From positions 79,002 through 143,001 of the forward strand of contig WION01000122.1 in NCBI GenBank assembly GCA_015039365.1: DNA of 64,000 bases, given 5' to 3'. Shown piece by piece: positions 1 through 12,406 of this stretch (position 1 is its first letter; every line of letters begins with the position of its first letter). The notes under the pieces are model-generated. The model saw only the letters and a list, made by a program, of their open reading frames with translations. It was not told where the DNA came from and made no database searches. The position numbers were made by a program, and so were the translations under genes. This DNA is from Amanita rubescens. Lineage: Eukaryota > Basidiomycota > Agaricomycetes > Agaricales > Amanitaceae.

Positions 1-3000
1 CATGCCCAAATATTGGCTTCCTTGGCCAGAGAAGACGAATACTATGGTCGCATCTCGTTCTTTCGCTTGGACGATGCTGGCGCTTTTGAGCTTCTTGATC
101 AGTTCCTCTTTCGAACTTGCGGACACGGCCAATCGATATTCGTAAAGCATCCGCCTGGCTGACGCAGTATAAGCAATGTTCGCCAAAGATGTTTTTGCGC
201 TCTCTTCGCTTGACAGCCACTGTAAATACTTGTCGCGTAAAGCCTCTGCCCCGGCGATATTCTTGGCTGATAATCCAAACACGAATGGCATATCTGATGG
301 CGTATGTCGCATCCCGTTTCGGAAAAACTCCTCAACTGCAAGTGCCGTATTGGAGCCCGATGCGCCAAAGTTATTTAAAACAGCTACCCTTTTCGGCCCA
401 TATCGGGACGGCTCCCATGAACTGGTAACCGTTGGGATAATGATGTTATCGTTTTCGAGGGGCCTTATACGGGGATTGAGCTTGCTTAGCGAAATTTGCC
501 GGGGTATCGTGGAGTGTTGTAGCATGAGCAATAACTTTGCAAGGCCCGCAGCTCCAGAAGCTGCTTCGAGATGGCCGATGTTTGCCTTTATCGAAGTAAC
601 GTAGAGAGGGTTAATAGCTTCACGTTGCTTGCAGAAGACTCGTCTGATGCTCTCTAGTTCGCAAACGTCTCCCGCCTGGGTACCAGTTCCATGCGCTTCA
701 ATTACGTTCACCTGCCGTGGATCTAACCCTGAGTTCTCCAGAAGCTGTTCGAGAAGCGAGGCTTGTGTTTCTGCGTGAGGATGCGTAATTGAATGCGCCA
801 AACCACTTTGATTGACCTCTATGCCGCGGATGACACCCCAAACCTGATCTTGTTCGTTGATTGCGTCCGATAAACGCTTGAGCACGAAGACTCCACAGCC
901 CTCCCCACGAGAGTAACCATCTGCAGAACCGTCAAACGGTTTGCACTGGCCCGTAGGGCTAAGGAAATGTGCTCTGTCTAGACCAAGGAACGCCTAGAAA
1001 GCAGCGTTAATGTCAGACCATACTTCGAGACGCGAGATGTGAACGTACGTCAGGGCTGGAAATGACATTGACGCCCCCAACCATGACAGCGTCGCAATCT
1101 CTGTTCATCAAAGCACGAGCTCCTTGATAGACGGCTGCGAGGGATGAAGAACATGCCGTATCAACTACCATTGAAGGACCACTCATTTGCATTGCATAGG
1201 ATATCCGACCGGCAAGGAAAGCGCCCAGAGTACCTGATACTATTTAAAAAAACTGTACACCGAAGCATGTAGAGACGCGCACCAGTACTATAATAAACGT
1301 CAATTTCATCTTTGAGATTGTGGACGTAATCATGAGTAGCGACGCCAATGAAGCAACCAAATCGATGCGGTCGAAATGTGGGTGTTGAATTTGGAACGTA
1401 TCCAGCATCTTCTAGTGCCTCGTAGGCGGTATGAAGCAGAATGCGTTGCTGGGGATCCATACTTTTGGCTTCACGAGGGCTGATCTTGAAAAATCTAGTT
1501 AACCGCACATACGTAAATCGATGCCGCCTCCGATTAAGAAAGAGAGCTTACTGGTTATCAAACTCGTCAACGGTGTCGACGAAATTCCCTGTATGCACTT
1601 TCATGAAACGTTTGCTGGAAACGTTGTTTGAACCGTTATAGTCAGACACGCTGAATCGATGTTCTGGAATCTTGAAGTACGAGAAGGCGGGTAATTAGCA
1701 ATGATCTTGTAATCATTAAGCAGTCTTTCTTACCTTTACAATCGTGTTGATTCCTCGTTCGAGAGTTTCCCAGAGTTGAGAAGTGTTGGGGGCACCAGGC
1801 ATGTTAACGGCCATACCGACAATTGCAATCGGTTCTTGTTTCGGTAGCTTTTCTGCGAGTCCGCATATTTCATTATGTGTGGTCAAATCAAGCAGTGTAA
1901 CGTGGGAACCAAGCGCTCGTTCTACAGGTTTAGTGAGGCCTGTTCCGGGCCCTACGTTGAGCAGCTGTATGCGCAGGTCTTTAGGAGAAGTCTCGACAAC
2001 CTTATCAACGACGAGATCCCAGTTGACAGGCTGCGTGAGAAGCATGTCGAGTACTGTCTCGATGAGAGGTCTAGGATCATTATTCGTAATTAATTCGCCA
2101 GTATATGTCGACCGAATAGGGATTTGAAGATTAGAAACGTCGGGAAATGATATTTTTCTCTCGGATATATCAACCAGGATTTGCTTTCGCATACTCTCTT
2201 CATGAACGCGGGCGTGATAAAGGGTGTCGACCGTGGTCCTATGAATGAATACGCCAGGTCCGAAAGTACCGGAAAACGTTGCCAAGACGCCTGGTTGACC
2301 GGATATAGTAACAGAAGAGTCGTCCATGACGGCCGTCAAGTAAAGAGAGGCAGTCCCAGATTCCTGCACAAGGAAGAAGGTTAAGCGGTTCCATAATTAG
2401 GCACGAAGAGCGTTTGATTACCTTGTTAAACTTTTCGAGAGCTGCTTCTGCGGCCTGACGTCCCAAACCGAAAAATACGAGACTCCAGGGCAGTGAAGGA
2501 TGAACTGATGGTGTGCAGACGGACAACTCCTTTTTTCGATAGAGTTGACTGCGAATACCGATCCAAAGGGCCAAGCGAAAAATCTCCACAGCACGAGAAA
2601 TGAATTCGATGACTGTATTCGACGAGCTGACGACGCATGCTGGTAATATCCCCGAGGAGAAACCTAGAATTCCGACGTCGTATTTCTTGTTGCTCTTCAG
2701 AATATCGCTGAATGATGGATGAGGTTTTATTGACCCTCCGTTCCCTTCGGTAAAGGCAAGATAACGTAGAACTTGAACTAAGAAAAGGGTCGATCCAGTT
2801 ATCACGGGATTATAGAGATAACGTTCGTCTTGCACTAGTAGAGATTCCTTTGTCGTAAATTCGGAAAGGCTGACCTGTATGTCGTCGAGAGCGGAAGAGC
2901 TGAGCGTCAAAAGCTCGGATACAAACGCTTGGAAGCATGCGACGAGTAAAACTGAGCAACAAGGGAGCTTAGCATCAGAGAGTGCCTGTTGGCGTGTCGC

Positions 3001-3072
3001 GGCGCTGCTAGCAGCATTCGTGCCTTGCCCCGCGAAAACGGGGATGAAGAGCAATTCTGAGGAACTCGCCAT
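1..3072 (-). CDS. Non-reducing-type polyketide synthase, N-terminal part (SAT-KS-start of AT), truncated by window edge
   Basis: Iterative type I polyketide synthase, expected in the cytosol, joining acyl and malonyl units. Exon model (minus): 3072-2422, 2363-1734, 1670-1552, 1494-1283, 1233-1049, 993-1; every junction is GT-AG and in phase, giving 930 visible residues. The N-terminus (PVFAGQGT, residues 11-18) starts a starter-unit acyltransferase (SAT) domain with GFSSG at 137-141. The ketosynthase starts at [14 protein letters not shown]. It has the active-site Cys565 in DTACSSS and both histidine motifs ([19 protein letters not shown]). The last residues ([12 protein letters not shown]) open the malonyl-CoA:ACP transacylase. 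PT, ACP and TE domains would lie left of the window, so the product cannot be inferred. A SAT domain is typical of non-reducing fungal synthases of the orsellinic-acid type. No stop or frameshift was seen. Confidence 0.93.
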
Positions 3073-5058
3073 TTTTGTTTTTGCGCTTGAACAGAGTGAT
3101 GGGGGATGTCGTTCTGTATCGGGGATTCGATCCTTTTATGTTGACTGAACCGTAACATCTATTCCGAGGCGACCCAGCGATAAACTACTCCGTTTTCCAA
3201 TGTTGGAAAAAAGCATGTGTCGAGAAGAAAGATACAATTTCAGGGTGCTGGCAATTTGCGTACAAGTCAGCGAACACATTGAGGCGCGTTCATACGTACA
3301 TGCGGGAATTACTTGTCGATGGAGTCTGAGCGTTGTCTTAGAAGCTCCCTATGATTAAGACTGTTCGAGACGACAGAACCAAAGATATATGGCCCGACTA
3401 ACTGGAGAGTATGTGCTTCCCGTCCCGCCAAATGCGTGACGGAATGAAAAGATGTTTGATCACGTGGCCGTCTCTTCACGACATCATAGCTTCGATCTCG
3501 CACGAGCGTTTTCCGGTCCGTTGTGTACAAACTTTCACGTGCACTCGAGGATTGAACGGAGCTTTTCCAAAATGTAACTTGGCCGCGGTTTGTAACATTT
3601 AGACAGCACCAATTACGCCCGTGCCTCGATGATTTATAAATGTCCCGCTTCTCAGGATTTTCCGCCAGAGTAAGGATGCTTCGGGCGTTAGGCTGAGTGA
3701 AGCTTCGAAGAAGGTAACTCGGCACAACAGACCCCCTTCCTCGATGGTCATGTAATAACCCTTCGATCGTCTTTCAAAATCCGGAACCATTCAGACCGTC
3801 CCAATTCCTTTGAGACACGCTCTGGATACAGAGATAGTACCAGGTCGTTCGAAATGACAAAGTTAAGTAATTGCAAAAAGCGCTAAAACGCAAACGCTTA
3901 CCTACTGTAAGTCCTCGGTGAAGCCGAGTAGCACAGTTATGTGTCAAACGAAAGTGTATGTTGGTCTTCCCCTGCTTTAACTATGGCTCGTCAAAAATCT
4001 TAACGCTATTCATAGAATGGCCGCGCCGCGACTTTGTACGGGGAGTTAAAGCACGCTGGCTGCTTCACTTGATCGCCGTCGGCGTATTAACATAGCAGAG
4101 GATCGGAGGCCAGACATTCTGCCCCGATCTGAAGGACTAATGCTTCGACCATCGCTCTATAGCCAGACTCCGAGCGCCCAGGAAACCCCTCGTGGTCGCC
4201 AAGCCAGTGCAGAGTGATTATTCTTTACACTCCTTGACAAGATAACTCTTCTATGAGAGCAGGCCGATAAACGCAGAAATTCAAACCACAAAGAGGTTCG
4301 TACGCATCAGATCAGGATAATCAGCCTCACCCTCGAAGCGCTTTGATCTACACTCTCCCCGTCCAACAGCCTTAAAAACTGAGCCGGAATACGCGATCAC
4401 CGCAAAGAGAATCTGCCTCAATTTAGTCACAAACTGGTGTTGAACAACGTTTATTTGTCTGCTACTGGCAAGGGACAGGTTACTATGGAACGACCTCCAC
4501 CTAATGAGGGAAGAAATATGTTAGCGGCCGTGTTCTTCAATTTGGAAATTTAGAAAAAGGGTTTAAATAAAGAAGTCTCAGCAGAATTAGATGTCGTCAA
4601 GCCTTCCCTTCCAAAAAAAAGAGAAGGTTGGGCTCATTAAAATCAGTTTTTTTGGAAATCATAGAGAACAGAAAAGAAGCGCGTCGACGAGTGAGATACT
4701 CACATTAGAACTTGCTACGTTGCAATGTGTTGAACGTTTGTTGAATAAATTTTTCGTGTGCTGCTGTTTCAGTGTTTGTGCATGTGTAGGACTGTCCTGA
4801 TTTGTATTATTATTATTAGACCCCACCAACAAATACATGCAAAGACAAGTTGCGATTCCACTCTCCCGCAGCCAGCCAGCGATTTTGAGTATTCTTGCAA
4901 GCCTCAGTACGCGAAGCATCAGATCTCAGGAGTCAGAGGCGAAGAAGAATAATTTCGATGCACTCATGGCGCCGTTTCCCCATATTTGGTTATGACAACA
5001 AGTGACAATACTCGGGACAGTGATCACCGAGATTTCACACTCAGAGACAACGTTCGTT
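3073..5058. other. Intergenic region upstream of the PKS and GFA genes
   Basis: About 2 kb between two divergently transcribed genes (PKS to the left, GFA protein to the right), so both promoters lie here. Short open frames on the minus strand at 3309-3725 and 3599-3790 overlap each other in different frames, show no recognisable motif and have no convincing splice context. I do not call them. No tRNA, repeat or transposon signature was seen. Confidence 0.5.
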
Positions 5059-5713
5059 ATGCCCACAGAGCTAAGAGGTAGCTGCCACTGCGGAGCGGTC
5101 AGGTTTAGCGTTCAGTCTAGCACTCCAGTCCCATATCAGGTACGTCGCTGATGGTGTGAGACTGACTTTGGCTTATCTGAACCCTGCTATACAGCTGTGT
5201 TTCTGCTCAATTTGTCGCAAAGTGGGCGGAGTGGGAGGATCTATCAACTTGGGCGCGCATGCCAATACACTTCAAATATTGAAAGGAAAGGAACATTTAC
5301 GGTACCCTGATCCTTCCAGCCCGATCTCCGTAAGCTAATTACGTTGCTCAAGCGTCTATAAAGCTGTTCTCGACAGGGACACGCCAAATGAACGCATAGC
5401 CGCCTCGGAACGGAATTTCTGTTCCAAGTGTTCTTCCATGCTATGGCTTTACGATGAGACCTGGCCAGAATTACTTCATCCATTTGCTTCAGCGATTGAC
5501 GAGCCCGAGCTGCAACCTCCAGAGAAAATGGTAGGCAATTCCTCGTCTCTATATTTGGATTTTAGTATCTGAATACGATATTAGGTGTGCGTCTTGCTCA
5601 ATTCAAAACCAGGGTATGTTCGTCTCCCTGAGGGTGAAAAAGAGCTGTACGAGGAATACGGCCCTCTCTCAATTGAGGAGTGGCACAAGAAGAACACTTT
5701 ATACATAAAGTGA
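5059..5713 (+). CDS. GFA-family (glutathione-dependent formaldehyde-activating enzyme-like) zinc protein
   Basis: Small zinc-binding protein of the GFA/CENP-V superfamily. Members bind two zinc ions through conserved cysteines; one bacterial member acts on S-hydroxymethylglutathione, but most fungal members have no known substrate. Exons 5059-5139, 5195-5301, 5353-5530 and 5585-5713 splice in frame (GT-AG) to 164 aa, the usual family length. Zinc ligands: C9 and C11 (SCHCGAV), C29, C31 and C34 (CFCSICRK), C86 and C89 (FCSKC). The typical GGxGGSIN and LHPFASAIDEPE segments are present. The start is chosen because the CHCG motif follows eight residues later. This is the only intact member of a group of copies scattered to 27 kb; each broken copy lies upstream of a membrane-protein gene. 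Confidence 0.88.
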
Positions 5714-6779
5714 AAGTAAAACAATTTATACTATGTTGTCAACAAGCTTAATGAAATTACGTTACCGTATGTCAATCATATTTTCGCGTGCCTAAAAATG
5801 ATGTTCAAGAGGTTAACGCTCATCCGGTAAATGTTGGGTTCGGGACTGTCCTTATGGGAAACGGAGGTATTCCGTATCAGTTATTTCGAGCTGATCGGTC
5901 CGAACACGCGAACCTCGGACGTATGCGTATTTCTCACACGGACCCGTGTCCAATCGGTCAACGTCTGTCTGCAAGGAATCGGTAACATATAGTGACCTTC
6001 TCAGTCGAATATGCCCGCGTGTCCGATGACACGATTTAGAGAAGAATTTGGATCTTTCACACTATCTTCGGTTGAGTTGTTATCTCAATTTTACCTTCTT
6101 TTCCCAAGTGCTGCGGAGCGTGTCCATGCTGAAAAATGACACCCCTTTGGCTGGTTACGCTCAGGCGTGTGCTGCTCAACACCGCTCTGTGGACCTTTTG
6201 GCCGCCTAGAGATAAGACCTTTTGCTTCTATGAGGATGCGGTGTCCATCCGATCTATGCATTCTCCGGAGTCTGAGAGGGATGTGGATAAGATAAGAACG
6301 CGGGCCAGAGTAGGGATGAAAACGTAACGTTGCATTATCTACCAACAGAAACGCCAAAAATGAATCACCAAGTTGAGGCTATTCTCGCTCAGTCTCTGCT
6401 GAAACCACTGACTGCCCAGTAGACCGTTCGCTTTTCCAATCCCGTCTGAATCACTCTTTACTACATTGAAGTTGGTACATGTCGGAGGAACTCGGGAGGT
6501 AAGCTATTGAATCAGAAGGCGAATCCATAGCTAATGTTCAGATTGGGCCTTACACGGGTGCTCACCTTTCCGATGAACGTTTGGTCATCCCGCGGGGCCG
6601 CCCATTGTGTCTTGACAGATACCTATGAGCGTAGTAGGATCCGTACAATCAGCGATCACCAGCGGCGCGCCCCTCGCTATGGAACAAGTGGCGGTTATTT
6701 TGCTCCATTCACTCTAACACTGGTTTTTTAGTTGCAGGATAAATACAGGTGTCAAGTCGAAAGAAGCCAACAGCACACA
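5714..6779. repeat. Array spacer between GFA gene and first 7TM gene
   Basis: Non-coding spacer of the tandem array. Most of it recurs at 9420-10394 with small indels, and shorter stretches recur upstream of the later membrane-protein genes (for example around 20.0-20.5 kb and 27.5-28.2 kb). No gene was found. Confidence 0.65.
6738..6746 (+). promoter_or_regulatory. TATA-like box of 7TM copy 1
   Basis: An A/T-rich motif (GATAAATAC) lies 42 bp upstream of the ATG. An equivalent motif sits 42-46 bp upstream of each of the other four 7TM genes (10353, 20454, about 22881, about 28248), while the surrounding sequence has diverged. That constancy suggests a core promoter element. Inference from position only. 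Confidence 0.4.
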
Positions 6780-7882
6780 ATGCACCCCGGCGAAGAATAT
6801 ATCGTTGCGATAACTACCCAGGCACTCGTAACGGGTACGTACTTCGCTACATTTCTCCTGTGCCTACGATGGCTCGTCTTTTCGGATGATGGCGGAACCC
6901 TGCGCAAAAGGATCAATTGGCCCTTCTTAATCATTACCGTCATCCTCTTTGCTTTCGCCGTGACAGATTTCAGCATTTCTCTTCGATCTCTGTTACTCGT
7001 TTTCGAAGATGAAAATATCGGGTTCTACCTAATTGTTCTCAATGTAAGTGATTCAAAAATTTAATCCTCGTCATCAGGTTGAACTCTCTCCAGGGATTTG
7101 TAGACATGTTGTCGTATATTATAACCGACAGTGTCCTGGTTCGTGAAAGAACGAAACGAATAACCCTATATTCACAACACTTCACCAGATCTTCCGTTGT
7201 TGGGTGGTGTACAACAGATCGTGGCGGATCATTGTTCTTCCCTTCCTCCTACTGCTGTACAACATATCGACTCTTATTATGATGACGTATTGGAACGCCA
7301 CTACCACGGGAGCAGTATCAACAGGCTTTGATGATCAACTTCTTGGTATACAAGGGTCGTATCTCGCCAGTACCATCATCATAAACATTTATGCAACATG
7401 TATGTGAAGGGATTACTCTGCGTTCCGTGATATTAATCCCAAGTAATATTGAAGCTGCTATTGTAGTGAAAATCTGGAGAAACACTGTGTCCAGACACCT
7501 TTGTCGTTTCACAATTCGTGTTGTCGCCGAATCGGGTTTACTATACACCATTACGAGCATCGTCACTTTTTGCATGTTGCTTCTCCCTGTCCCTGGATTC
7601 CTGATTGCAACTGCTATTGTACGTTGTAAAGGACTTTTGAATGCTGCAGGGACTATATCTCACTCACATCTTCAGGACCTCCCTGTCTCCGGAATTGCGT
7701 ATCATCTTATATTGATACGCGTGGCGCAAAATAGGGCTAAACCGGAAGAACGCCGAATGTCGTCATTAATGCTCGGTGACTCTACCATTGAGCGTGCTGT
7801 TCCAACCATACCACGCCACCACCCGCAATCGGTCGTTCCTCATGAGATGGACTCTAGAATGTCACACAGGTGTCGTCGCTAG
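6780..7882 (+). CDS. Seven-helix membrane protein, array copy 1
   Basis: Multi-pass membrane protein of an agaricomycete-specific expanded family; no function is established and I assign none. Exons 6780-7043, 7094-7138, 7189-7399, 7455-7618 and 7676-7882 give 296 aa in frame. Seven hydrophobic segments are visible, including ALVTGTYFATFLLCLRW, WPFLIITVILFAFAV, IIVLPFLLLLYNI, RVVAESGLLYTITSI and SGIAYHLILIRVA. The cytosolic-type SDDGGTLRKRINW loop is conserved in all copies. The ATG is preferred over upstream in-frame codons because paralogs align from here. The C-tail (about 45 aa) is polar, with a DSTIERAVP motif shared by all copies. Intron 2 uses an unusual GTTCGT donor, also shared by the paralogs. 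Confidence 0.85.
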
Positions 7883-9045
7883 TTCTTCTTTCTATAGTTT
7901 GTTCATATCCGATTGAATAAGTTGGCCCCTGAATTGTTATCGTTCAACTTTTTATTAGTAGAATTAGTAGATACATGTGTATAGTTTCATGACGAATTGA
8001 TAGTATTGCATTGCCGTCGTCACGATGAACCGATCACCTAGAAAATTTTCATATAGGTATGTATAGGCATGTCGTATTTGGGGTTTCAATAAATGCGGAG
8101 AAAACAAGAAGCAGCAGTTGGTTCCTTTCAGCGTAGCAGCAGATATCGCCTTCATCTCTTCCTTGGCGTTTCATCTCGGCCATCTGCTTGAACACAAAAT
8201 GCAATAACCGTGACGCCATCAGCCTCGGAAGGAGCAGAACATGCATCTAACGTCGCCAATGGGATTATTGTCTTTAATCGGATCGAGGTAAGCAGGTTTT
8301 GGTCATCTATCCAATTAATAATAATATATCTCCATCGAAAAACGTTGCGCACCAGATCCAGAGTAACACGGTGCGACGAGTACGTTGTGCGAATTAGAGG
8401 ATACACACCGAGAAAGTGACTTTAGAAAAGTGTGTATGTACACGTTTCCCAAAGGTAGTGCACCATGGCCGCAGGATCTAAGCTAGGTACGGTTGGGTAT
8501 AAAGGTCTGAATAGTCCACGAGAGATCATTCTCAAGCGGGACGGCTGCTATACGTGGATTGCCGAATGTTTGAAACGAGACACTGTTGCAAATGGGAGGC
8601 TTGGATACATCAGAGGTGCAGCGCGGTACAAATCCTAGTCGTGGGCATCCTAGGCTGCGCTTGCGGGAGATACCTTGTCACGCGAGCCTGTATAAGCAAA
8701 GTTGATGACGAGGAGAAAAGCGGCCCACCTATCTCACGCAAGAGATCCCCAACCCATCACGTGTCCTTTCTCGCCCATGAAGTCTTCTAAGAGTGCTCCA
8801 AGAATATCCGAATCACTCAAGTTTTCGATGCTGAAGCGACAATCGCATGGGTGGCAAGAGTGGAGGTCACTTTCTCACATGCGTCACACTTTGTTACAAC
8901 TCGCAGTCACAGTAAGCCAATTCAAAGGAATCTGGCCGTCTCCGAATAGCTTCACCTATAAAGTCATCTAAGTCGCAATTTCCAACGGTAGTGGTGCGCA
9001 TCTCCTCTTCTTTGAATCGGAGGTTTCGCATCTGAATTCAATAAA
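7883..9045. other. 3' flank of copy 1 and junction to the next array unit
   Basis: The first 570 bp (to about 8455) are duplicated downstream of copy 2 at 11457-11935, ending in the same motif before TTTAGAAAAGTGTGTAT. The segment 8965-9045 resembles the 3' intron region of a GFA gene and runs straight into the GFA exon-2 remnant at 9046, which looks like a recombination junction. The 80-bp segment recurs at 14455-14545. No gene was found. Confidence 0.5.
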
Positions 9046-9420
9046 GTGCGCTGGGTGGGAGGATCTATCAACTTGGGCGCGCATTCCGATACGCTTCAAA
9101 TGGGTCTACAAAGCCGTTCTCGACAGAACGAACGCATAGCCACCTCTGAACGAAACTTCTGTTCCAAGTATTCTTCCATGCTATGGCTTTACGATGAAAC
9201 CTGGCAAGAATTACTTCATCCATTTGCTTCAGCGATTGACGAGCCCGAGCTGCAACCTCCAAAGAAAATGGTAGGCAATTCCTCGTCTCTAAATTTGGAT
9301 TTTAGTACCTGAATCTGATTGCGTCTTGCTCAATTCCAAACCATTATGTTCGTCTCCCCTAGGGTGAAAAAGAGCTATAGGAGGAGTTCCACAAGAACAC
9401 TTTATACATAAAGTGATATC
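9046..9420 (+). pseudogene. Broken GFA-family copy (array unit 2)
   Basis: Strong nucleotide similarity to 5222-5713. It retains part of exon 2 (GGSINLGAH), then jumps directly into exon 3, losing the end of exon 2 and intron 2. It keeps the FCSKYSSMLWLYDETW region, with the last zinc-ligand cysteine changed to Tyr. The last exon has small deletions and an early TAG. The N-terminal exon with the CHCG ligands is missing. It cannot encode a functional zinc protein. Confidence 0.8.
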
Positions 9421-10394
9421 ACTTTACCGTCAAGAGGTTAACGCCCATCCGGTGAATGCTGGCGGATTCAGGGCTGTCCTCACGGGAAACGAGGTGTGCC
9501 GCATCAGTTATTTCGAGCTGATCGGTGTGATCGGTTGGGTGGTTCCGTGACGCCTACCACTCACCGGACATGCGAACCCCGGACGTATCCAATGATCCAT
9601 ATTTCTTACACGGACCGTGTCCAATCTGTTGACGTCTGTCTGCCAGGAATCGGTAACATATAGTGACATCCTCAGTCGAATATGCCCGCGTGTCCGATGA
9701 GACAATTTAGAGAAGCATTTGCATCTTTTACAGTATCTTCGGTTGAGTTGTCATATCGATTTTACCTTCTTTTCCCAAGCGCTGCGGATGGACACTGCAT
9801 CCTCGTAGATGCAAAAGCTCTTATCTCTAGATGTCCAAAAAGTACACCGAGCGGCATTGAGCAACACAGGTCTGAGCGTAACCAGCCAAAGGGGTGTCAT
9901 TTTTCGGCATGATCCATGCCTTCTGTCGGAGTCTGCGAGGGATGGGGATAATATAAGAATGTGGGCCGGAGTAGGGATGAGAGCGTAACGTCGGATATAT
10001 ATGGCCAACAGAAGCCCCAAAAATGAATCACCGAATTCAGGCTATTCTCGCTCACCACTAACTGCCCAGTAGACCGTTCGCTTTTCCAATCCATGCACGT
10101 AGGAGGAACCCAAGAGGTAAGTTATTGGATCAGAAGGCGAATCCATAGCTAACGTTCAGATTGAGGCTTACACGGGTGACCGCCTTTCCAATGAACCTTC
10201 GGTCAACCAACGGGACTGCCCATTATGTCTTGACAGATACCTATGAGCATAATAGGATCCGTACAATCAGCGATCACCGGCGGCATGCCCTCCTGGGAAC
10301 AAGCGGCAGTTATTTGCTCCATTCGCTCTAACACTGGTTCGTCTAGTTGCAGGATAAATACAGGTGTCAAGTCGAAAGAAGCCAACAGCACACA
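9421..10394. repeat. Array spacer between broken GFA and 7TM copy 2
   Basis: Spacer homologous to 5714-6779, including a near-identical stretch just upstream of the ATG and a TATA-like GATAAATAC at 10353-10361. Small frames in it are not conserved in the other spacers. Confidence 0.6.
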
Positions 10395-11456
10395 ATGTAC
10401 CCCGGCGAAAAATATATCTTTGCGATAACTACGCAGGCACTCGTAACGGGTACATACTTCGCCACGTTTTTCCTGTGCCTACGATGGCTCGTCTTCTCGG
10501 ATGATGGCGGAACCCTGCGCAAAAGGATTAATTGGCCCTTCTTAATCATTACCGTCATCCTCTTTGCTTTCGCCGTGACACATTTCAGCATTTCTCTTCA
10601 ATCTACATTACTTGCTTTCGAAGGTGAAAATATCCGGTCGTATCTCACTGTAAGTGATTCAAAAATTTAATCCTCGTCATCAGGTTGATTTCTCTCTCCA
10701 GAGATTTATAGAAATGTTGTCGTATATTATAACCGACAGTGTCCTGGTTCGTGAAAGAACAAAGCGAATAACCCTATATTCACAACACTGCATCAGATCT
10801 TCCGTTGTTGGGCGGTGTACAACAGATCGTGGCGTATCATCGTTCTTCCCTTCCTCCTATTGCTGTACAACATAACGGCTCTTATTTTGATGATGTATTG
10901 GGACGCCACTACCATGGGAGCAGTATCAACAAGCTTTGATGATCAACTTATTGGTGTACGAGCGTCGTATTTTGCCAGTACCATCATTATAAGCATTTAT
11001 GCAACATGTATGTGAAGGGATTGCTCTGCGTTCCGTGATACTAATTCTAAGTAATATCGAAGCTGCTATTGTAGTGAAAATCTGGAGAAACACTGTGTCC
11101 CGACACCTTTGTCGTTTCACAATTCGTGTTGTCGCCGAATCGGGTTTATTATACACCATTACGACCATCGTCACCTTTTGCATGATATTTCTCACTGTCC
11201 CCGGTGGATCCCAGATTGCAGCTGCTATTGTACGTTGTAAAGAACTTTGAATGCTGCAGGGACTATATCTCACTCGCGTACCCAGAACTTGCCTGTCTCC
11301 GGAATCGCTTATCATCTTATATTGATACGCGTAGCGCAAAATAGGGCTAGACCGGAAGAACACCGAATGTCATCATTAATGTTCGGTGACTCTACCATTG
11401 AACGTGCCGTTCCAACCATACCACGCCACCACTCGCAATCGGTCGTTTTCTCATGA
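10395..11456 (+). CDS. Seven-helix membrane protein, array copy 2
   Basis: Closest paralog of copy 1, from a recent tandem duplication. Exons 10395-10649, 10702-10746, 10797-11007, 11063-11229 and 11286-11456 splice in frame to 282 aa. It has the same seven hydrophobic segments, the SDDGGTLRKRINW loop, the RVVAESGLLYTIT helix and the SGIAYHLILIRVA last helix. The C-tail ends earlier than in copy 1 because of a small indel after QSVV. Introns are at identical positions, including the GTTCGT donor of intron 2. It is probably functional, since no stop or frameshift was seen. Role unknown. Confidence 0.83.
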
Positions 11457-12406
11457 GGTGAACTCTATAATGGCTATCAAAGTATCACACATGCGTCGTC
11501 GCTAGTTCTTCTTTCTATTGTTTTATGTTTATATCCGATTGAATATATTGGCCCCTGAATTGTTATCGTTCATCTTTTTATTAGTAGATACATGTTGCAT
11601 AGCAAACATCGCCTTCATCTCTTCTACTTGGGGTTTCATCTTAGCCATCTACTTGAACACCAAATGCAATAACCACGCCATCAGCCTCGGAAGGAGCAGA
11701 ACATGCATCCTAACGTCGCCCATAGGATTATTGTGTTTAGCCGGATCGAGGGATTGCACCGTAGGTAGGTTTTGTTCATCTATCCGATTGATATATCTCC
11801 ATAAAAAAAGGTTGCGCATCAGATCTAGAATAAAATCGTGAGACGAGTCGCGTTGTGCAAATTAGAGGATACACACCCAGAAAGTAACTTTAGAAAAGTG
11901 TGTATTTACACGTTTCCCGAACGTAGCGTATCAGGGTCTGTCTGGGGTATATAATCGAGATTCGATCTGGGGCGGGAGTGTCGTGACTCGTCCCGACTCT
12001 GGAGCGTCATAAGTAATAAGCCACTGAACCAGGAGAGAAGTTCAAATCATCAATCACGGTTCGTGTGACTTGTGCGATCCCTAGAACTTCGTCACCTTCT
12101 CCAGCACGCATGTGTTCCGTCAGCAACATGTTCTACAACGGCCGCTGTGATGAAGTGTAACTTCGCGTTCCTCGGATACTTAGACGCGATGTGAACGCAA
12201 ATTTCTTCGCTACGGTTTTGGAATCTTTTTCTGTCGTTTGTGAAGTTACTGCATGCTGTCATGAATGTTGGCCGCACAGTGTGGCTGGAAAAGCTAGGTG
12301 TGGACCAAAAGGCTCTCTCGCCCGCGGAATTTCCACATTCCCAGCGTCCTTTAATAATCATTTAAATTGTTTGGGATTGAACCTGCGGTTATTAGGATAT
12401 GATACA
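11457..12406. other. 3' flank of copy 2 and intergenic region
   Basis: 11457-11935 repeats the 3' flank of copy 1. The rest has no recognisable element. A minus-strand frame at 12092-12361 has no motif and is not called. Confidence 0.45.

Noticed and set aside
3309..3790. Overlapping minus-strand frames upstream of the PKS
   Set aside because: Two frames overlap without a consistent exon model or recognisable motif.
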